DNA of 64,000 nt from Tricholoma matsutake (GCA_026075535.2 AP026547.1:2294001-2358000), one strand, 5' to 3'; shown: positions 1 to 13,184, numbered from the stretch's first letter. The notes: a model not told the origin generated them from the letters alone. Program-made: numbers and translations.

Positions 1-377
1 ACTTTTACTAGCTTGAATACTCAAGTATGTTTCACCCTTCGTTGTACTAGGATCTCAAGAACTTGGAGTATGGGTAAATGTCGATCGATATTCGTTTGTA
101 ACACCGACCCGGGCCAAACGTTAACCGATCATACAATAGAAATGTCAGTTTCTACGATCGTGATTTCCGTTTTGAGCAGTTGCGGTCTACTTCTTCCAAT
201 ATGGAAAGGAATTCATGAGTAGAGTTGTATTGAATATCCGAGATGAATGTTCGAGCAGTGAATGTGATCATGAGAGTTCAGTTCAATTAATATTATTAAT
301 CTGTCATGATCACATGGCATCCCAACTTTCAGCATGTGACTTTATCTTTTCCTCATCGCATTCAATTATCGTTCGGT

Positions 378-2587
378 ATGGCAGAGATCCACGACCAGTT
401 TGATACCATACTCATCTTGGACTTTGGTTCACAAGTACGTGTCCCCTAATGGATATAGTATGTAGACAATGACGATGGCTGAGATAGTACAGTCATCTGA
501 TCACCAGAAGATGTCGAGAGCATCATGTTTACGCCGAACTGATGCCGTGTACAGCAAAAATAAAAGACCTCAACTTTCGACCGAAAGGTAGCAAGATATC
601 TCATTATTTATCTTTGTCAAAAGGGTTTAACATGTTTAAATTCATATGAACAGGAGTCATCTTGTCAGGTTCTCCGTATTCTGTATATGACAAGGACGCC
701 CCGCACGTTGATCCCAGCGTATTCGATCTTGGGGTCCCAATACTTGGTATCTGTTATGGACTACAAGTATGTCCATGTGCAGTACTGAAGAAGTGTCACT
801 TAAAAATGTATAGGAACTGGCTTGGAACTTGAAAGGAACTGTCACCCCATGCAATCACCGCGAATACGGTTTTGCACATTTAAAAATAAAGAAGCTTGAG
901 GACGGCAGGTCATCAGTTGATGCCCTTTTCGAGGGCATTGAGGACGAGATGCAGGTATGCTTGATTGTGTTCACATGTCTCGTCATTGCTCTGAATGAAA
1001 CGCCGCCAGGTATGGATGTCTCATGGAGACCAACTATCTGAGATCCCTGCCGAATTTCACATCATCGGACAAACGCAATCGGCTCCGTATGCTGCTATCG
1101 CGCACAATGACAAACCTTTTTATGGAATTCAGTTCCATCCAGAAGTCACGCACTCTCCTCGTGGTAAGGAGATTATCGGCCGATTTATCTTGAATATCTG
1201 TGGATGTCGAAACCATTGGACTATGGTGAGCACTGACCGGTGCTTTCCTAGTTCGTTTTGGCTCACCGTTGATGTAGGAAGACTTCATTGGCAAAGAGAT
1301 CGCGAGAATTCGTGAAATATGTGGCCCGAAAGGTCGTGTTATTGGCGCTGTCAGTGGCGGTGTGGACAGTACCGTGGCCGCAAAATTAATGCACGAAGCC
1401 ATAGGTGATCGGTACGATTTACTGTTCCCAGGAAATGGTATATTATAATAATGACTATAATAGATTCCATGCCATCATGGTAGATAACGGTGTCCTCCGC
1501 ATGGATGAAGCTAAACAAGTTCACGAGATGCTGAACAAGGACCTCGGTGTAAACTTGACAGTAGTTGACGCGTCTGCCCAATTCTTGTCAAGATTAGAAG
1601 GTGTGGAGGACCCTGAACAGAAGCGCAAGATTATCGGAAATACTTTTATCCATGTCTTCGAAGAAGAAGCTGCTAAGATCGAGGCTATAGCTGATGCTGA
1701 GGAGGCACGTGGCGCTGCGGCTAAAGGACCCGTGGAATGGTTGCTCCAGGGGACACTTTATCCGGACGTTATCGAAAGTATCAGTTTCAGAGGTCCAAGC
1801 GCGACGATCAAGACACATCACAACGTCGGCGGCTTGCTCAAGGACATGAAGCTGAAATTAATTGAGCCACTCAGAGAGCTTTTCAAAGGTACGTTGTGTA
1901 TTTATATCTTTTATGGTATCTTAATCCTAGGGTGCGTGTCTTTCATGTTGTTTAGACGAGGTCCGCGTCCTCGGCCGTCTTTTGAACATCCCGGCGCCTT
2001 TGGTCCAACGCCATCCCTTCCCAGGGCCGGGGCTTGCTATCCGCATACTAGGTCCTGTGACACGCGATCAGGTGAAGATCCTTCAGCATGCGGATAGTAT
2101 TTACATAGAGGAGATTCGACGAGCGGGGCTGTATGATCAAATCGCGCAGGCATTTGCCGTCCTGCTGCCGGTGAAGGCGGTAGGTGTGATGGGTGATATG
2201 AGGACGTACGAACAGGTACATTCTCACTCCGCTGCAGGAGCGTGGAAAATATTCTGTTCCTGATATGTGTGTTGTCATCAGGTCATAGCGCTGCGCGCAG
2301 TTCAATCCGAGGATTTCATGACTGCTGATTGGTAGGTCCTCATTCCCTCAGCCTGGGATTTGGACGCTCACGCCCAACGTTTCTTCCTGCCTATTGCTTG
2401 GTGTATTGTTAGGTATGTATTCCCTCCGGAAGTACTAAGACGGATATCGTCGAGGATTACAAATGAGGTGGCTGGGATCAATCGCGTTACCTATGATATC
2501 TCATCTAAGCCTCCCGCGGTGGGTTTCTAATCATTCGATCAATGTTTATGAATTCATCGTTTTTGATAGACCGTCGAATGGCTTTAA
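378..2587 (+). CDS. GUA1: GMP synthase (glutamine-hydrolysing), 11 exons
   Basis: Converts XMP to GMP using glutamine and ATP in cytosolic de novo guanine nucleotide synthesis. Exons read: 378-434, 488-587, 654-766, 814-954, 1010-1225, 1278-1411, 1464-1888, 1956-2215, 2282-2331, 2413-2518, 2570-2587; every junction is GT..AG and keeps frame. The start ATG (378) opens straight into the class-I amidotransferase fold (ILILDFGSQ). Further on are the nucleophile loop GICYGLQ, the [11 protein letters not shown] triad segment, the ATP-pyrophosphatase P-loop SGGVDST (about 1345-1380), and the C-terminal dimerisation domain with [10 protein letters not shown], ending KPPATVEWL instead of the commoner KPPATIEWE. 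No frame breaks. Length is normal for the family. It is the first gene in the window and is followed by about 4.4 kb without a recognised gene. Confidence 0.96.
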
Positions 2588-5500
2588 TCACTCAAGTATA
2601 CGGATTTTGAAAACTCGATCTCCTTGCTGTGTGTTATGCGAGTATTACCGCGGGTTCCGCTTTGGGACGGGAATGGAATTGACTTACCATATATTGCTCT
2701 ATTGACCATCACACGGTCTGCGTACTTTTAGATCGTCTTCTATTCTTTACGGTCAATTTACATAAAGTAATTATCCATGACGATGTCAGATTCCAATTGA
2801 CAGTATCACGATATAACCTGGTCATAGACGACTTGTGCTTTTCAGGAATCATATGTTTTTGGTGAAAGTTTATAGGACCTCGGATTACCCCTACCCAGCC
2901 TAAATCCCGAAAAGTCAAAATTTCGGGTTTTTATGTCCGCACATTTTTGGTTTGGGCGTCACCTACTTTGAGGGCTCCACACCTTCCCAAAAAGAAAAAT
3001 TTTCGGCTGATGGACGGGCAAAGGCTCAGAAAATTTCTCGAAAAACGCCTTATAAATTCCGAAAATCGCATATTTTGACCTCTTTCGTGCGGTTTTCTCT
3101 AGAATTTCTTCTTCTCTGACCCACCTCCAACTTTTGTCCGGACATCCACCAAGGCCTATCGTCCAAAACCTGTCCGGATTGGGATTAAGCCTCGGCAGGG
3201 ATAATCCGTCCTAAGTTTGTTTCCGGTAATCAGTAATCACATGGTGCTAGCTTCGCCTTTCCGAAGTCGCTGAAACCAAACCAGCATCGACACCCGCGAT
3301 CTTCGGGAACTCGCCTGCGTATACTCCTTTTATTTGTGCTGGATATGATGTGAAACATCGCTTGCATTCTGGCATAGATTGTTTCACGACTAATGACCTT
3401 CTCATGCCTGCGTCGTAATCCACGCAACGGCTATACTAGTGACATATAGATGTTCGAAAGTTGACTTCTAGACTGGATATTATTAACAGGATAACCAGAT
3501 AACCGTAACAAAGATGCTTCTCCGGTTCCGCGATCATTTAAAATTAAAACACCCACTTGGGAGATCGTCATGCCAGCAATGGGAATGACTAATGGAGACA
3601 AAATAGCTGAATGGTTATCAGTCATAGAGCTCGGCGGGTGCCTCTGTTGTATATCCGCCACTCAGATCGCTTGGTTGAAAGGCAGTAGAAACTCGAATAG
3701 GAAAGTTAAAGACTTTCTTCCGGGAGTTAATCTGCTTCATGGCCGCCTTCCCTCACGGAGACACGGCGGTGATCGTGGAACGGACATGCAAGCTGGATTT
3801 GCGTACTTTTTTTTGTTTTGCAGGCGACGACGGGGACGTGCGTGGCGCACCGAACAACCCAGACGGGCGGATATAGTCGGTCTCTTCGCCTTTAGCCTTC
3901 GTCTTCCCCGAAGCAGACAGCACAGTTGTTGGAATCCTGCATGATAGCCGGAGTGTGTAGAGATCAGGAGACCCACGGAAGCATCACCAGAGGTTCATGG
4001 GGAATAGACACTAGGACACTAGGACACTAATTCTAGAGCCCGTGCAATCCCGAAACCTAAAATGAAATGGAAAATTAAAATTAAAGAACAAGTGGATTAG
4101 GATAGGCCGAGAAATTGCGTGCATATCCGACAGCATAATAATGCCTAGAAGCCTGTTTAACGATAAGAAAAGGATGGTGCCAGTGGAGGAACGATGACTG
4201 GAGAAATCCATGTGCTTGTCCCTCTATCGCTAAAGCATTGACCCGTGATTTCCATAGGTAACGAACGGGTTGTCCAGTAGTTGAACGCCGACAGCACAGT
4301 GATGGGTATTAGTCAAATACAGCCTGAGAGTCCGCGGCCTGCGGAGCCTCAACTATAGATGTAGTACTCGAGTACACAGACACCAGAGGGCTGGCCTCTG
4401 AAATTTGAAGGATATAGCGGATTGCAAGGATAACAATTTTGCGAGGTGTCAAACGGTTTTTGCGCATGCGATGAAAAAGTGGTTGTCGGAGGAACGCTTA
4501 GGTTCCCCGAATCGCGAACTCAAACAGGAGTTCTGACAGTGCAACAGAACCGTTCCTAAACGAGGCTGGAGAATAGCGACATTCGTAGCACATGCATAGT
4601 ACTGGAGAAGTTTGGTGATCAGAACCACCTGCAGATTCAAGCTCAAGTCCGCGATTTCGATGAAATATGCTATTTTGAATCAGTACAGAACCCATTCAAA
4701 ATTCCTTGAAAAAAGTCTGGCAAGCATGATATCTGTATCACGTCATGTATGGTGTGCGAGATGACATCGTGATGACGCAACAAGGGAACCATTCCCCTCT
4801 CCCCTTGCCTGAAACCGGGCATCTGCGTGGAGGAATGACGAACGGGTTCGAGCCTGAGGCTAGGGTGTCCACAACCCTGAAAGTCCAATGAAACCAGTAA
4901 TATCGCGGCAAAATACGTCGAGACCAAAGTGTCAAAAAGTTAGGGTTGTACCAGCAGTGCTCCCTTCTGGTGTTGATCCACGATTTAACCATCTGCAAAC
5001 AATTGTCGTAAGTCGGCGAATCACCGTTCGGGATTAGGACAACAGTGTATGTACCAGGTCTCACCCACGTTCAGCGCCGACGTCCAACACAGTGATACTG
5101 GCCTCAACAAAAATCCCGGAGGCATTCCGCATGACATATTCACAAACTCGACGGTGAATAGGAAAACGAACACAGAATCCCGGAGAATATCCTGCAGCAC
5201 AAGACAGAGAACAGAACGATGTAGTAGGGACCATTGGTGACTGGATATAGTAGCGCATTGAACATCGGTTAATCGAGCATCTCCCTGCGGAATACTTGGA
5301 CCCATTTCTGTGCGACGTGATATTTTCATTGCCACAATCAGCACACAGCCTGCCTGAAGGCTCGTCTACAGTGTGCGATTAGCTTTGTGGGTGTGGTTGT
5401 TACTAACAACCACACCCACAACAATACTCTGCGTGGATCGGACTGGATCCTGACCCAGAGCAAAAATGGATACGTATACCACCGACAAGGGAAACATGAA

Positions 5501-7027
5501 TGAGTGATATACATGATAGCTGGTTTCACTGCTTGGAGGGGGTGATGAAGATAAAGATGGAGGCAGCATGCAGCGACTCAAATCAAGGTATTTTTTTATC
5601 GACTGTCATGGAGAAGATGACGAGAAAGCACGGTGGTTACTAGTTAGGCCATTCGTGATGCTCGTTGTGGGATGAGCGACATTTCTCGAACCTTCTGAGC
5701 ATGGTAAGCATAATATGAACGTTGGAAATGTCAGAGTCGGGCCGCCATGAGTCCGCCATTTTATGTAATTACGACAAGGGTCGTGCGCCCCTAATCCGTA
5801 TGCAGACTGTAATTCGAGTTTATTATGCAGCAGCGGCCGACCCCCTAGGCCTAAGGCCTAAGGTAACTTCACCTCCAAGCAAGTCTTGTCTGCTGGCTAA
5901 CTTGTTTTTCCGCTGCGAGTACGCTCTTATCCTTCGTATATTCGTATATAACTTACTCAGCTCCTAACCGATTAAACTGCAGATTGTTCCATTTGCTAAT
6001 GGCCCGGCTGATCCCACCGAGAGTTATAATTGTATAACTCGCGATCATCAGACTGAATAATCTCCTGCATTTGCACTTTTTGTCAACGTGATCGATAACC
6101 TCACTGGAAATCTGCTTCGCGCTTATCTCGACAGTTAAAAAATAGCACGTCGGTGCAAACCCATGGCCACCAAATGGCCACATGCAACCAACCGCTTGAG
6201 AAAGGAGGTCTTAAAACGGATAGTTGAAGGTTCGGCATGATTCTCAATCTTCAATCTCACTTTCCTAATATAAACACGGCTGAAAAAGGTTGTTACCGCA
6301 GTAAAGGCTTCGCTACCAAGCGCTCTTAGGATGCTCCCCCGCTCTAATATCATTTACTTCCGAAGCCGGATCAAACAGTCAGTCATTCTTTTGCAGCGAA
6401 GCATTTTCCGAGAGTTAGCCGCAGAATTCATCCGTTTCTATAGCATGTGGACTTTCCCCATATCATTGCACCCAACGGTGGTACGTCTCAGGCGCGCTTA
6501 TTTTTCTTTTCCCTCACCTGTGGGCGAGCGAACCGCAGTGGACACTGTCCCTGAATTAATGCCGCTCATGACGGAGGGGCTTGTCGGTTTATCTTGATTT
6601 TTCCCTCACTAATTATGCCTTCTGACCCCGGGCTCTCCGTGGAGAGCGCTCGATAGAGCTTTCATATAAGCAATCTGAAACGTCGAGCGGACTCGGTCGG
6701 TAGATATCAATTGCTACGAGATGAGGCTCAACAAATTTCCTATCTTTTCAGATTTTGTGATGCGGGCATATCTGAATAAGCTTCAAGTTGTCCTCAGAGG
6801 TGATCATCATAAAGCCAACAAACCACTTGCAAATAATGATATCGACGTATGCAAACAAATCGAGACTCGTAAAATCCAACAAATAGACAAGATATTCCCT
6901 GACGCAAGGGGAAAAAAAAGGATCTATTAGTTACAGATGAGCAACACGAACGAACAAAAGATGAAAGAAAGAAAAAAGTGAGATATGAACAAATGAACCC
7001 CCTGTGCACAAACAAGGAGACTGACCA
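2588..7027. other. 4.4 kb with no recognisable gene
   Basis: I see no conserved domain on either strand. Short open stretches on the minus strand between about 4560 and 5340 can be strung together with plausible splice sites (for example an acceptor after TGTGCTGCAG at about 5190), so a small lineage-specific or decaying minus-strand gene is possible, but no family is recognisable. Base composition is host-like (not AT-rich) and no transposon termini were found apart from the 18-bp hairpin at 5385-5421. The part just before 7028 would be the 3' flank of DSN1. Confidence 0.5.
5385..5421. repeat. Perfect 18-bp inverted repeat with 1-nt loop
   Basis: Arms TTGTGGGTGTGGTTGTTA and TAACAACCACACCCACAA flank a single C. 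The stem is perfect over 18 bp. It lies in non-coding DNA. It may be a cruciform-forming site or a relic of a foldback insertion. Confidence 0.9.
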
Positions 7028-9230
7028 CTACCGCTCCCTCTCCCACTCCCTACCAGGCGTCCCACCCCTCCTCGGCGTTCCAGGAACCTTCCTTGGTGTA
7101 CTCGGTGGCACGCCTGTCAACCTCCTTTCCCCAATAGCCCCAAGCCCACTCTCCCCCACACGCTGCACCTCCCTCGCTGCCCGCCTCGCAGCATCTCCTA
7201 CCATCGCCGGCGGCCGTTCTCTATCCACCCTCGCCAGCGCACGCATCACATCCATCGCGTCCGGACCTGTGAAGCCATCCCGCTTCACGTACTTGGACAA
7301 TATCTGCGCACCTGACCCCGACGACGACCCAGGATCATGTTTAGACGGCGGTGGGTTCGAACGTGCGGCGAGGTGGAGAGATAGCAACTCAAATCGCTGG
7401 TCTATCGTCCGTTCGATCACATCCACAGTCGCGCGCGCTGCGCTGGCGAAGGAGTACAGGTGATCGACCTTGAACTGCACTTCGGGTATACGTCTATCCA
7501 GTTCTGCCTCCATCTCCTCGTTCGTCATACCTGTGCCCCTGCCTGCATGTCGTCGAGAGGAGCCAGCAACCCGCTCATCGCCTACTCTGCGCATACCCAG
7601 GACGGAATTGGCGAGTCCGACACCATACTGGAAGGATTCGGAGAGCTCATGTTGACGCGGTCTCCAGTCATCCAGTTCCGTCGCCTTTTGCTTCCCCTTC
7701 GCTTTCTCTGAAGGCGTGGAACGCTCCTTTTGATGTTGTAGGGCAGACATTCGTTTCTCCAGATCGTTCCGGCGTTTCTTGATGTGCGCATCGTATATGT
7801 ATCCAACCTTCTTCCATGCCTCGTCTTCTTCTACAGCACTATATATAAGAAAACAAAAATCATTTTACGCAGGCAGAAACGGCAAATTATCGGGTACGCA
7901 CCGTTGAATGTGATCCTTATACGTAACCTCCCATTTACGATTGGTCACATTCTGGTCATTCTCCTTCAACGTTTCATCCATCCCATTTCCACTACCGCTC
8001 CCGCTAGCCTCAAAGGCATACAGGCTTAGATCAATATTCCGCTCTGCCAGCATACGTATGACATCTTCCTGCACTTTCTTCAACACCAGTACACCTTGGG
8101 CGGATAGTGGCGGTAGTGGTTCCGCCGGTAGTTCGGGCTCGGGTTGCGGGGCAGATCGTGACTTTGAAGGAGTGCTCGAGGCTCCATAGGCAGCGCGGGA
8201 GGAACACCATATAAGGAGTTGACGCATTCGCTCGGCATCCGGTAGGTCGGGGTCAATGTGTTTGTAGAAACTGCTTTCAGATACTGAGCCGTGTGGTTGT
8301 GCTGGAAAAAAAGAATTAGTTGAGGCAGCACCACGTATTGGGCAATAACTAGTTACTTATAACACCCGTAGTCTCAAATGAAGTGCTTATCCGCTTGCCA
8401 CGTGAACTTATTGAACTCTTCCGTCCACGTCCACCCTCCCTCCCATTACTCGCAGCAGGACTCCATCCATCCGTGATTGCAGCCATTGCGCCCTCCCGCA
8501 ATCGTTTGTTTCTCTCGATCCGCGGTGTGTCATCTGAGGGAAGGGGCATAGAAATGTCTGTAGTTTTCGATCTCCCCTTGGGTGTGTCTGGATCTGGAGG
8601 TCGTGGAGGGAACTGAAAGGCTGGATTGGTGGACAGCCTGACCGAAGAATCGATTGTCGTATGGGCACGCGAGTTCCGCCGTAGGTGGTCTGCTTCGTCC
8701 TCCATGGCACGCACATCTTCCTCAATGTCCAAGTCCTCTTGCGTGGAGGGCGTAAGACCGCGTATATAGCTACGCGAGCCAGATGTGGTTCTAGATGCAG
8801 GTGGTTGGGAACCTGACCTGAACTTTTTCGATGTCGGTCGCGATGGTCCTGCGTCTGCGGAAGATGGTGGTCGTCGGGATTGAGATGATGGACGCATTGG
8901 TGGTACATTTGGATTCGAGCTCGGCGGCTCTGATGTTTGTCGTGGTGTGGCATTAGGTGCTCGTATAATACGAAGACCTCCTGGTTGTTCCTCTGCATTC
9001 AGGACTATACAACTGTGTGAATGGAAGTTTAATATGGTGTAAGACATATTGAGCACGTACGTTTTCGTTTATTCGACGCGCTTTCCTTGGCCTAAATAGA
9101 GATATAAGATTCCAATAACACACCCAGTCACTCTCCAAAATGGTACCTCTAACTTTGCCTTCTTGGCAGCATTTGATAGGGGGTTATCATCTTGAGCTTT
9201 GCGTTTGGTATTTGGTTGAGCAGGAAGCAT
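7028..9230 (-). CDS. DSN1: Kinetochore protein DSN1/Mis13 (Mis12-MIND complex)
   Basis: Subunit of the Mis12/MIND complex that links centromeric chromatin to the Ndc80 complex. Five exons read on the minus strand: 9230-9147, 9091-9061, 9004-8357, 8301-7902, 7838-7028. They sum to 1,974 nt (657 aa), with all splice phases matching. A basic, Ser/Pro-rich disordered N-terminus comes first. It is followed by the family hallmarks: DGWSP, the RKSSISSRGKRISTSFE segment, then SESSFYKHIDPDLPDAERM and RQLLIWC, a helical region with DEAWKKVGYIYDAH, and a Thr/Pro/Arg-rich tail (TPRKVPGTPRRGGTP). RGKRIS followed by SFYKHID and LIWC is diagnostic of the Mis13/Dsn1 family. The start was chosen because MLPAQPNTKRK opens exon 1 and an upstream in-frame ATG would include intron-like sequence. 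Single copy and intact here. Confidence 0.9.
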
Positions 9231-9446
9231 TGAAAATTGGGCCACGGTGGAGACAAGGATTGTCATATAGAGTATGTAGCTGATCAACAAATGGCCCGTG
9301 CACAAGCAATGAGCAGAGTACCGAGCTCGCCGTCGCCCCCGATATCGAAGTAAGAAACAACCAGGGACAATCGGAGTTTGAAAAAAGCTCCCACGTTTTG
9401 ACAGTCAACAACGACGCGCTCTCCTACGAAGCTAGTACATTACTTA

Positions 9447-9884
9447 CTACCTCGTCGTAGATCGACCTCGGTATTCTTCTGTAGCATTGTTACAGGTTTC
9501 TATACTCTTGAATGATTTCCTCTCCCTGCTCTTCGTCCTCATCCATTTACGTACAGTCACGTACTGCAAATCCATATCATTAATCCCTAAATGAGCCTTG
9601 ACATCCACCGAGTTTTCGTTCTCTTCAAACGTCGTCATTGGCTCCGAGAAATCAATCACCTTCTGCTTGTCTGTAACAACGACATAGGAGCATTCGTCCG
9701 AATCCCCGACAAAAGTGTGCGTCAATATGCGTGTGCGTATGTTCTTGCTGGCAAGCCATCGATTAACGACGAACATCGTTTCGTTCGCCAGTACATTGAT
9801 GTCGTGCGCTTGGCACCAATTTTGAACTTGAGATTGGCTCAGCTTGTAGCCTCCAAGTTGGAATAGCTCTGGTGCTCCGCTCAT
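9447..9884 (-). CDS. Hypothetical 145-aa protein
   Basis: Single open frame starting at MSGAPELF and ending TEEYRGRSTTR. An upstream in-frame start at 9953 would add a 23-residue hydrophobic, intron-like leader, so the internal ATG is preferred. No domain recognised. The protein is mixed alpha/beta in look (YKLSQSQVQNWCQAHDI; SYVVVTDKQKVIDF), has a basic C-terminus (KWMRTKSRERK), and shows no signal peptide or membrane helix. Same strand as DSN1, with a spacer of about 215 bp. A terminal intron near 9480-9500 cannot be excluded. It borders the first transposon block directly, with no recognised gene in 9954-10278. Confidence 0.55.
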   Translation of the reverse strand: MSGAPELFQLGGYKLSQSQVQNWCQAHDINVLANETMFVVNRWLASKNIRTRILTHTFVGDSDECSYVVVTDKQKVIDFSEPMTTFEENENSVDVKAHLGINDMDLQYVTVRKWMRTKSRERKSFKSIETCNNATEEYRGRSTTR

Positions 9885-10443
9885 GATGTGTGGATTTGTG
9901 GTGAATAGAAGATGAAACAGCAGCTTAAAATGTTGATTTATGTCTTTGTACAATAGGAGGCATGGATGTCATGATCGACTCAAGATGTCCAGGCCGTGTT
10001 ACGTCTAAACTACAATCTCCGTCAAAGGGTCAAAACTTGAAGCTCCTAATTTACCTGCTCCTATTTTCTCGAAATGTTTTCATTCGCTGAACCTGCAACG
10101 GAATCTTTTTGAGCTACGAATATGTAGTCGGACCACTGTGGTCGGGAATAACATTATGAACCACTTGATGGACAGCCTGAGATCAACTGTTATGCATTTA
10201 TGTGTCGAAAACCTTCAAGTTACAGTTGATTGTGTTTTCCGAAAAGAACAATCTGACGCGTAAAAGACACCGGAACCACAGTCGACACTCTCATAACCCA
10301 TACCCTTTGGTGGACGGCCCATGCTATGGGTTATCAGGGGTTATGGGTTTGAGGAGGCAGGCTAAATATAGGTTCGAAAAATCACAAAAAAAAATTAGAA
10401 CAATCTATTTGTAACTAAAGTATGCTATCCAAGTCCCACTACA

Positions 10444-10589
10444 CTAATTAAATTTATGCCTCTGGAAAAAGTCAATCAAAACAGTATTTTTCATCTTCCT
10501 TGTCTCTTTGAGGCATAGTTGCATGGTGAAAGATTGCAGAAGTGCTTCTATCTTGTGTGCAATGGGATCATTCTGGTTATCTGAGTCAA
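10444..10589 (-). pseudogene. C-terminal fragment of pogo/Tigger transposase
   Basis: Minus-strand reading gives NDPIAHKIEALLQSF, then ending IDFFQRHKFN and a stop. This aligns with the last 40 or so residues of the intact transposase at 53340-53456 (DDPIARKLEGVLASF, ending TDYFHRL). It stops being homologous exactly at the MITE boundary near 10590. The preceding part of the same gene lies on the other strand at 16291-16705. Confidence 0.8.
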
Positions 10590-10597
10590 TGTATCTG

Positions 10598-10985
10598 TAG
10601 AGAATGGCAGGGGTAACCCTGGGGTATTTTGAGGCTACCCTTACCCTTAACCTCCAAAACCCCTTACCCTTCACAAGGGTCAGGGTCTTGAGGGGTATGG
10701 GTAAGGGTATGGAGGGGTACGGAGCATACACAATACCCCCAAGATGGTATTATCAGATGAGTGACTAAAATCACTTTTATTATCAATTGAGTCAAAGACA
10801 TGAACATCTGGCAGCCACTTTCTTGGCTGTATAAAAGTGCTACAACACATTTTCAAGTAGTACCTAAGCAGAATTTGGAAATCCTGTGAGGGTTGGCTGA
10901 GGGTACAAACACTGTACCCTCACCCCTACCCTCATCCACCCTTGACAAATACCCCCAGGGTTTTGCATACCCCTGCCATTCACTA
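10598..10985. mobile_element. hAT-like MITE (family A), copy 1
   Basis: 388 bp, rich in GGGTA/TACCC runs. The ends are inverted repeats: TAGAGAATGGCAGGGGTA and, on the complement of the right end, TAGTGAATGGCAGGGGTA. Left flank TGTATCTG (10590-10597) and right flank GTGGGTGC (10986-10993) do not match each other. Instead, in inverted orientation, they match the left and right flanks of copy 2 at 16706-18106 (7/8 and 8/8). No coding capacity. Confidence 0.85.
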
Positions 10986-11720
10986 GTGGGTGCTGATTGG
11001 ATGGTGAGGGCATGAGGACAGAGGAGAATGGGGGGGCAAGTGAGCACCTGACACCCACTGCTGTGAGCATTTGCTCACAGGGTGGATCAGGTGCTAATGG
11101 CCATGTTACCACCCCCCATGATGAAGAGGGGAACCATGACAATGTCACCCACCTCCATGGTGAGCAACTGCTCACAGGGTGGATATGGGGCACTAAGGAG
11201 TCAACACAATGAGGGACCACCGCGACTTGACAAGGAGCTGTGGTTGTGATGAGGGGGTTACCACAATGTGATGAGGGTTACCACAACATGACAAGAGGGG
11301 GTTACTGCAACATGACAAGGGTTACCACAACATGACAAGAGGGGCCTACCATGGCGTGACACAATGGGAGCTACCATGATGTGGCAAGGAGGGGGGCTAC
11401 TAGCACAGGGCCACCCACTTTCTGCACATGGCCATTTACTTTACTTTTGTCTTTTGTAGTTTATATTTTTTATTTTTTATTTTTTATTAGCTTTGATGAG
11501 TGAAGAAAAAATCAATTTCTCTCTAATGTTAACTTCAATAAGTTGGAAAGGCCTGAAAACATGTCAACAATGAGCACTAAGTACATGTTTTGGTGATGGA
11601 ACGTGCAACAATACTTTCATGAAGGACTTTGAGGGGGAGTTTGAATGTGCCGAGTGCTGCCAGCAGTGCTGAAGACCATGTAAAATGCATATTTGCTTCA
11701 TTTTTGTTATTTTTGCTTTC
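10986..11720. repeat. Hairpin motifs and imperfect minisatellite
   Basis: Two GAGCA(A/T)..TGCTCACAGGGTGG hairpin motifs (about 11065 and 11160), the same motif found in the 13, 18, 48 and 63 kb modules. From about 11235 to 11400 there is an imperfect tandem array with a unit close to GGTTACCACAACATGACAAG, alternating with runs of G. Non-coding. Confidence 0.65.
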
Positions 11721-11863
11721 CAGGGTGTTCATGGTAGCCATTTTTCACATCATTTCTTGTTTCATTTTTTGGATCATTCTAATCATTCTTCTGCCAAACA
11801 CCCAAAAATGATCCAAAAATGAAGCCAAAAATGAGCCAAAAATGGCTACCATGAACAACTCTA
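11721..11863. mobile_element. Short MITE (family B), copy 1
   Basis: 143 bp with terminal inverted repeats: CAGGGTGTTCATGGTAGCCA on the left and the complement of ATGGCTACCATGAACAACTC on the right. The interior is AT-rich with AAAAATG runs. Related ends occur at 60663 (TAGGGTTGTTCACAGTAGCC) and 19068. No clear TSD. Confidence 0.75.
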
Positions 11864-13184
11864 ATAGTCACATTAGGTGCTTACTTCATCATGGGCTTTA
11901 AGCAGGCCTACAAATTGTTAGCAGTTAATCAAATAAAAATAACAAAAGTCAGAAGGGATGGTCATACAACTACCTCACAAGCCAAGCTGATAAGGATAAA
12001 GACTAGTACTTATGTGGGAGAATGAGGAAAAGGTTGAAAAATGAGAATTAGTAAAGTCTTGCAACTTTATAAGGTATTTCATTCTCCACTTGAAATACTG
12101 TCACATGGTTATGACATGGACCATGGCATCAATCATCCAGGTAAGTTTTTTTATCTTTACTTTCTTTGTTCTATGAACTAATTAACTGTTCTTATTTATC
12201 TTTTAGGCTGACAACAAAACTTCAACCCCAAAATGGCATGGCATGCACCTGGCTGCCCTTGCCACCCTTCTCCACTACTGTAGGCCCCTGCAATGTTGTG
12301 GGGGAAATGGTCTATTGGAGGTTCCATTGACCAGGTCATCACATCATGAATAATGGTGTCAGCAAAGTCTCGCAGATGAGGGGAAAATAGTAGTAGGTGT
12401 GTGGGGCGGGCTCAATGGGTGAGAAGTAATCTGGTAGAAGGTATGGGGGCCATGGAGTCGACACGATGAGAGATAGAGAAATGGTACTGCTGATTGTGAA
12501 TGCGATAAACAAAGTCACATGATGAATGGCTCGCATACACAAGCGAGCACCTGTATGTCAAGCTGAGGATCATGTACAATTGAGAGCACAATTAACAGAA
12601 GCTCAGTTGCAAAATAAATGACTTGTGGAGTTTCAAATGTAAGAAAGGGCTAAGAGCCCGAAAAATGGGAGCTTAGGAACTTAGCCTAATTCCTGCACCT
12701 TGGTGTGACTTGAGGGACTTGAGGTAACTTAGTGGGGGGGGGGGGCATAAAAATGGGATCAGAGAGGATGTACTCCATTCAACAGGTGGGAGGTCACCTA
12801 AATACAAACATCTCTAGTTACAAAGCAAAAACTGATTGCGCATGTTCTCTCGTGCTGACAGTCCAAGCAACCAGAAAAGTAGAAATAAAAAGGAAATGAA
12901 TCCATCAAAGTGGGGGGGGGGGGGGGGTGATGTCGTTGAATCTTTGTCTCGGGGTTTCACAGGCTGGAAATGACTCCGGGAAAGGTTTGTTGTCAAGGCT
13001 CTCTATTTGTGGGATGCGACTTGTGCTGCCAGCAAGTGCAGAGAGCACTCAAACGTGACCTCTTGACCCTACCATCCAGTTGTGCTCGACCCATCAAGTT
13101 GGATTTAGCCAGCCGAGAAGTTACTGATGCTTGATATTGCAGATCGTCAAGGTATTAAGGCATGAAAAGTCATTGTCATCCCCC
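11864..13184. other. Non-coding spacer, poly-G tracts
   Basis: No gene recognised. It contains runs of 13 or more G at about 12734 and 12911. Open frames are short and without domains. Confidence 0.5.

Noticed and set aside
4561..5344. A minus-strand gene with introns
   Set aside because: Some splice-like signals exist, but no frame is convincingly continuous and no family is recognised, so no CDS is called.
10321..10730. Telomere or telomere-like repeat (GGGTTATGGG, GGGTAAGGG)
   Set aside because: The motifs belong to pogo ends and MITE family A, not to tandem TTAGGG arrays, and single-copy genes lie on both sides.
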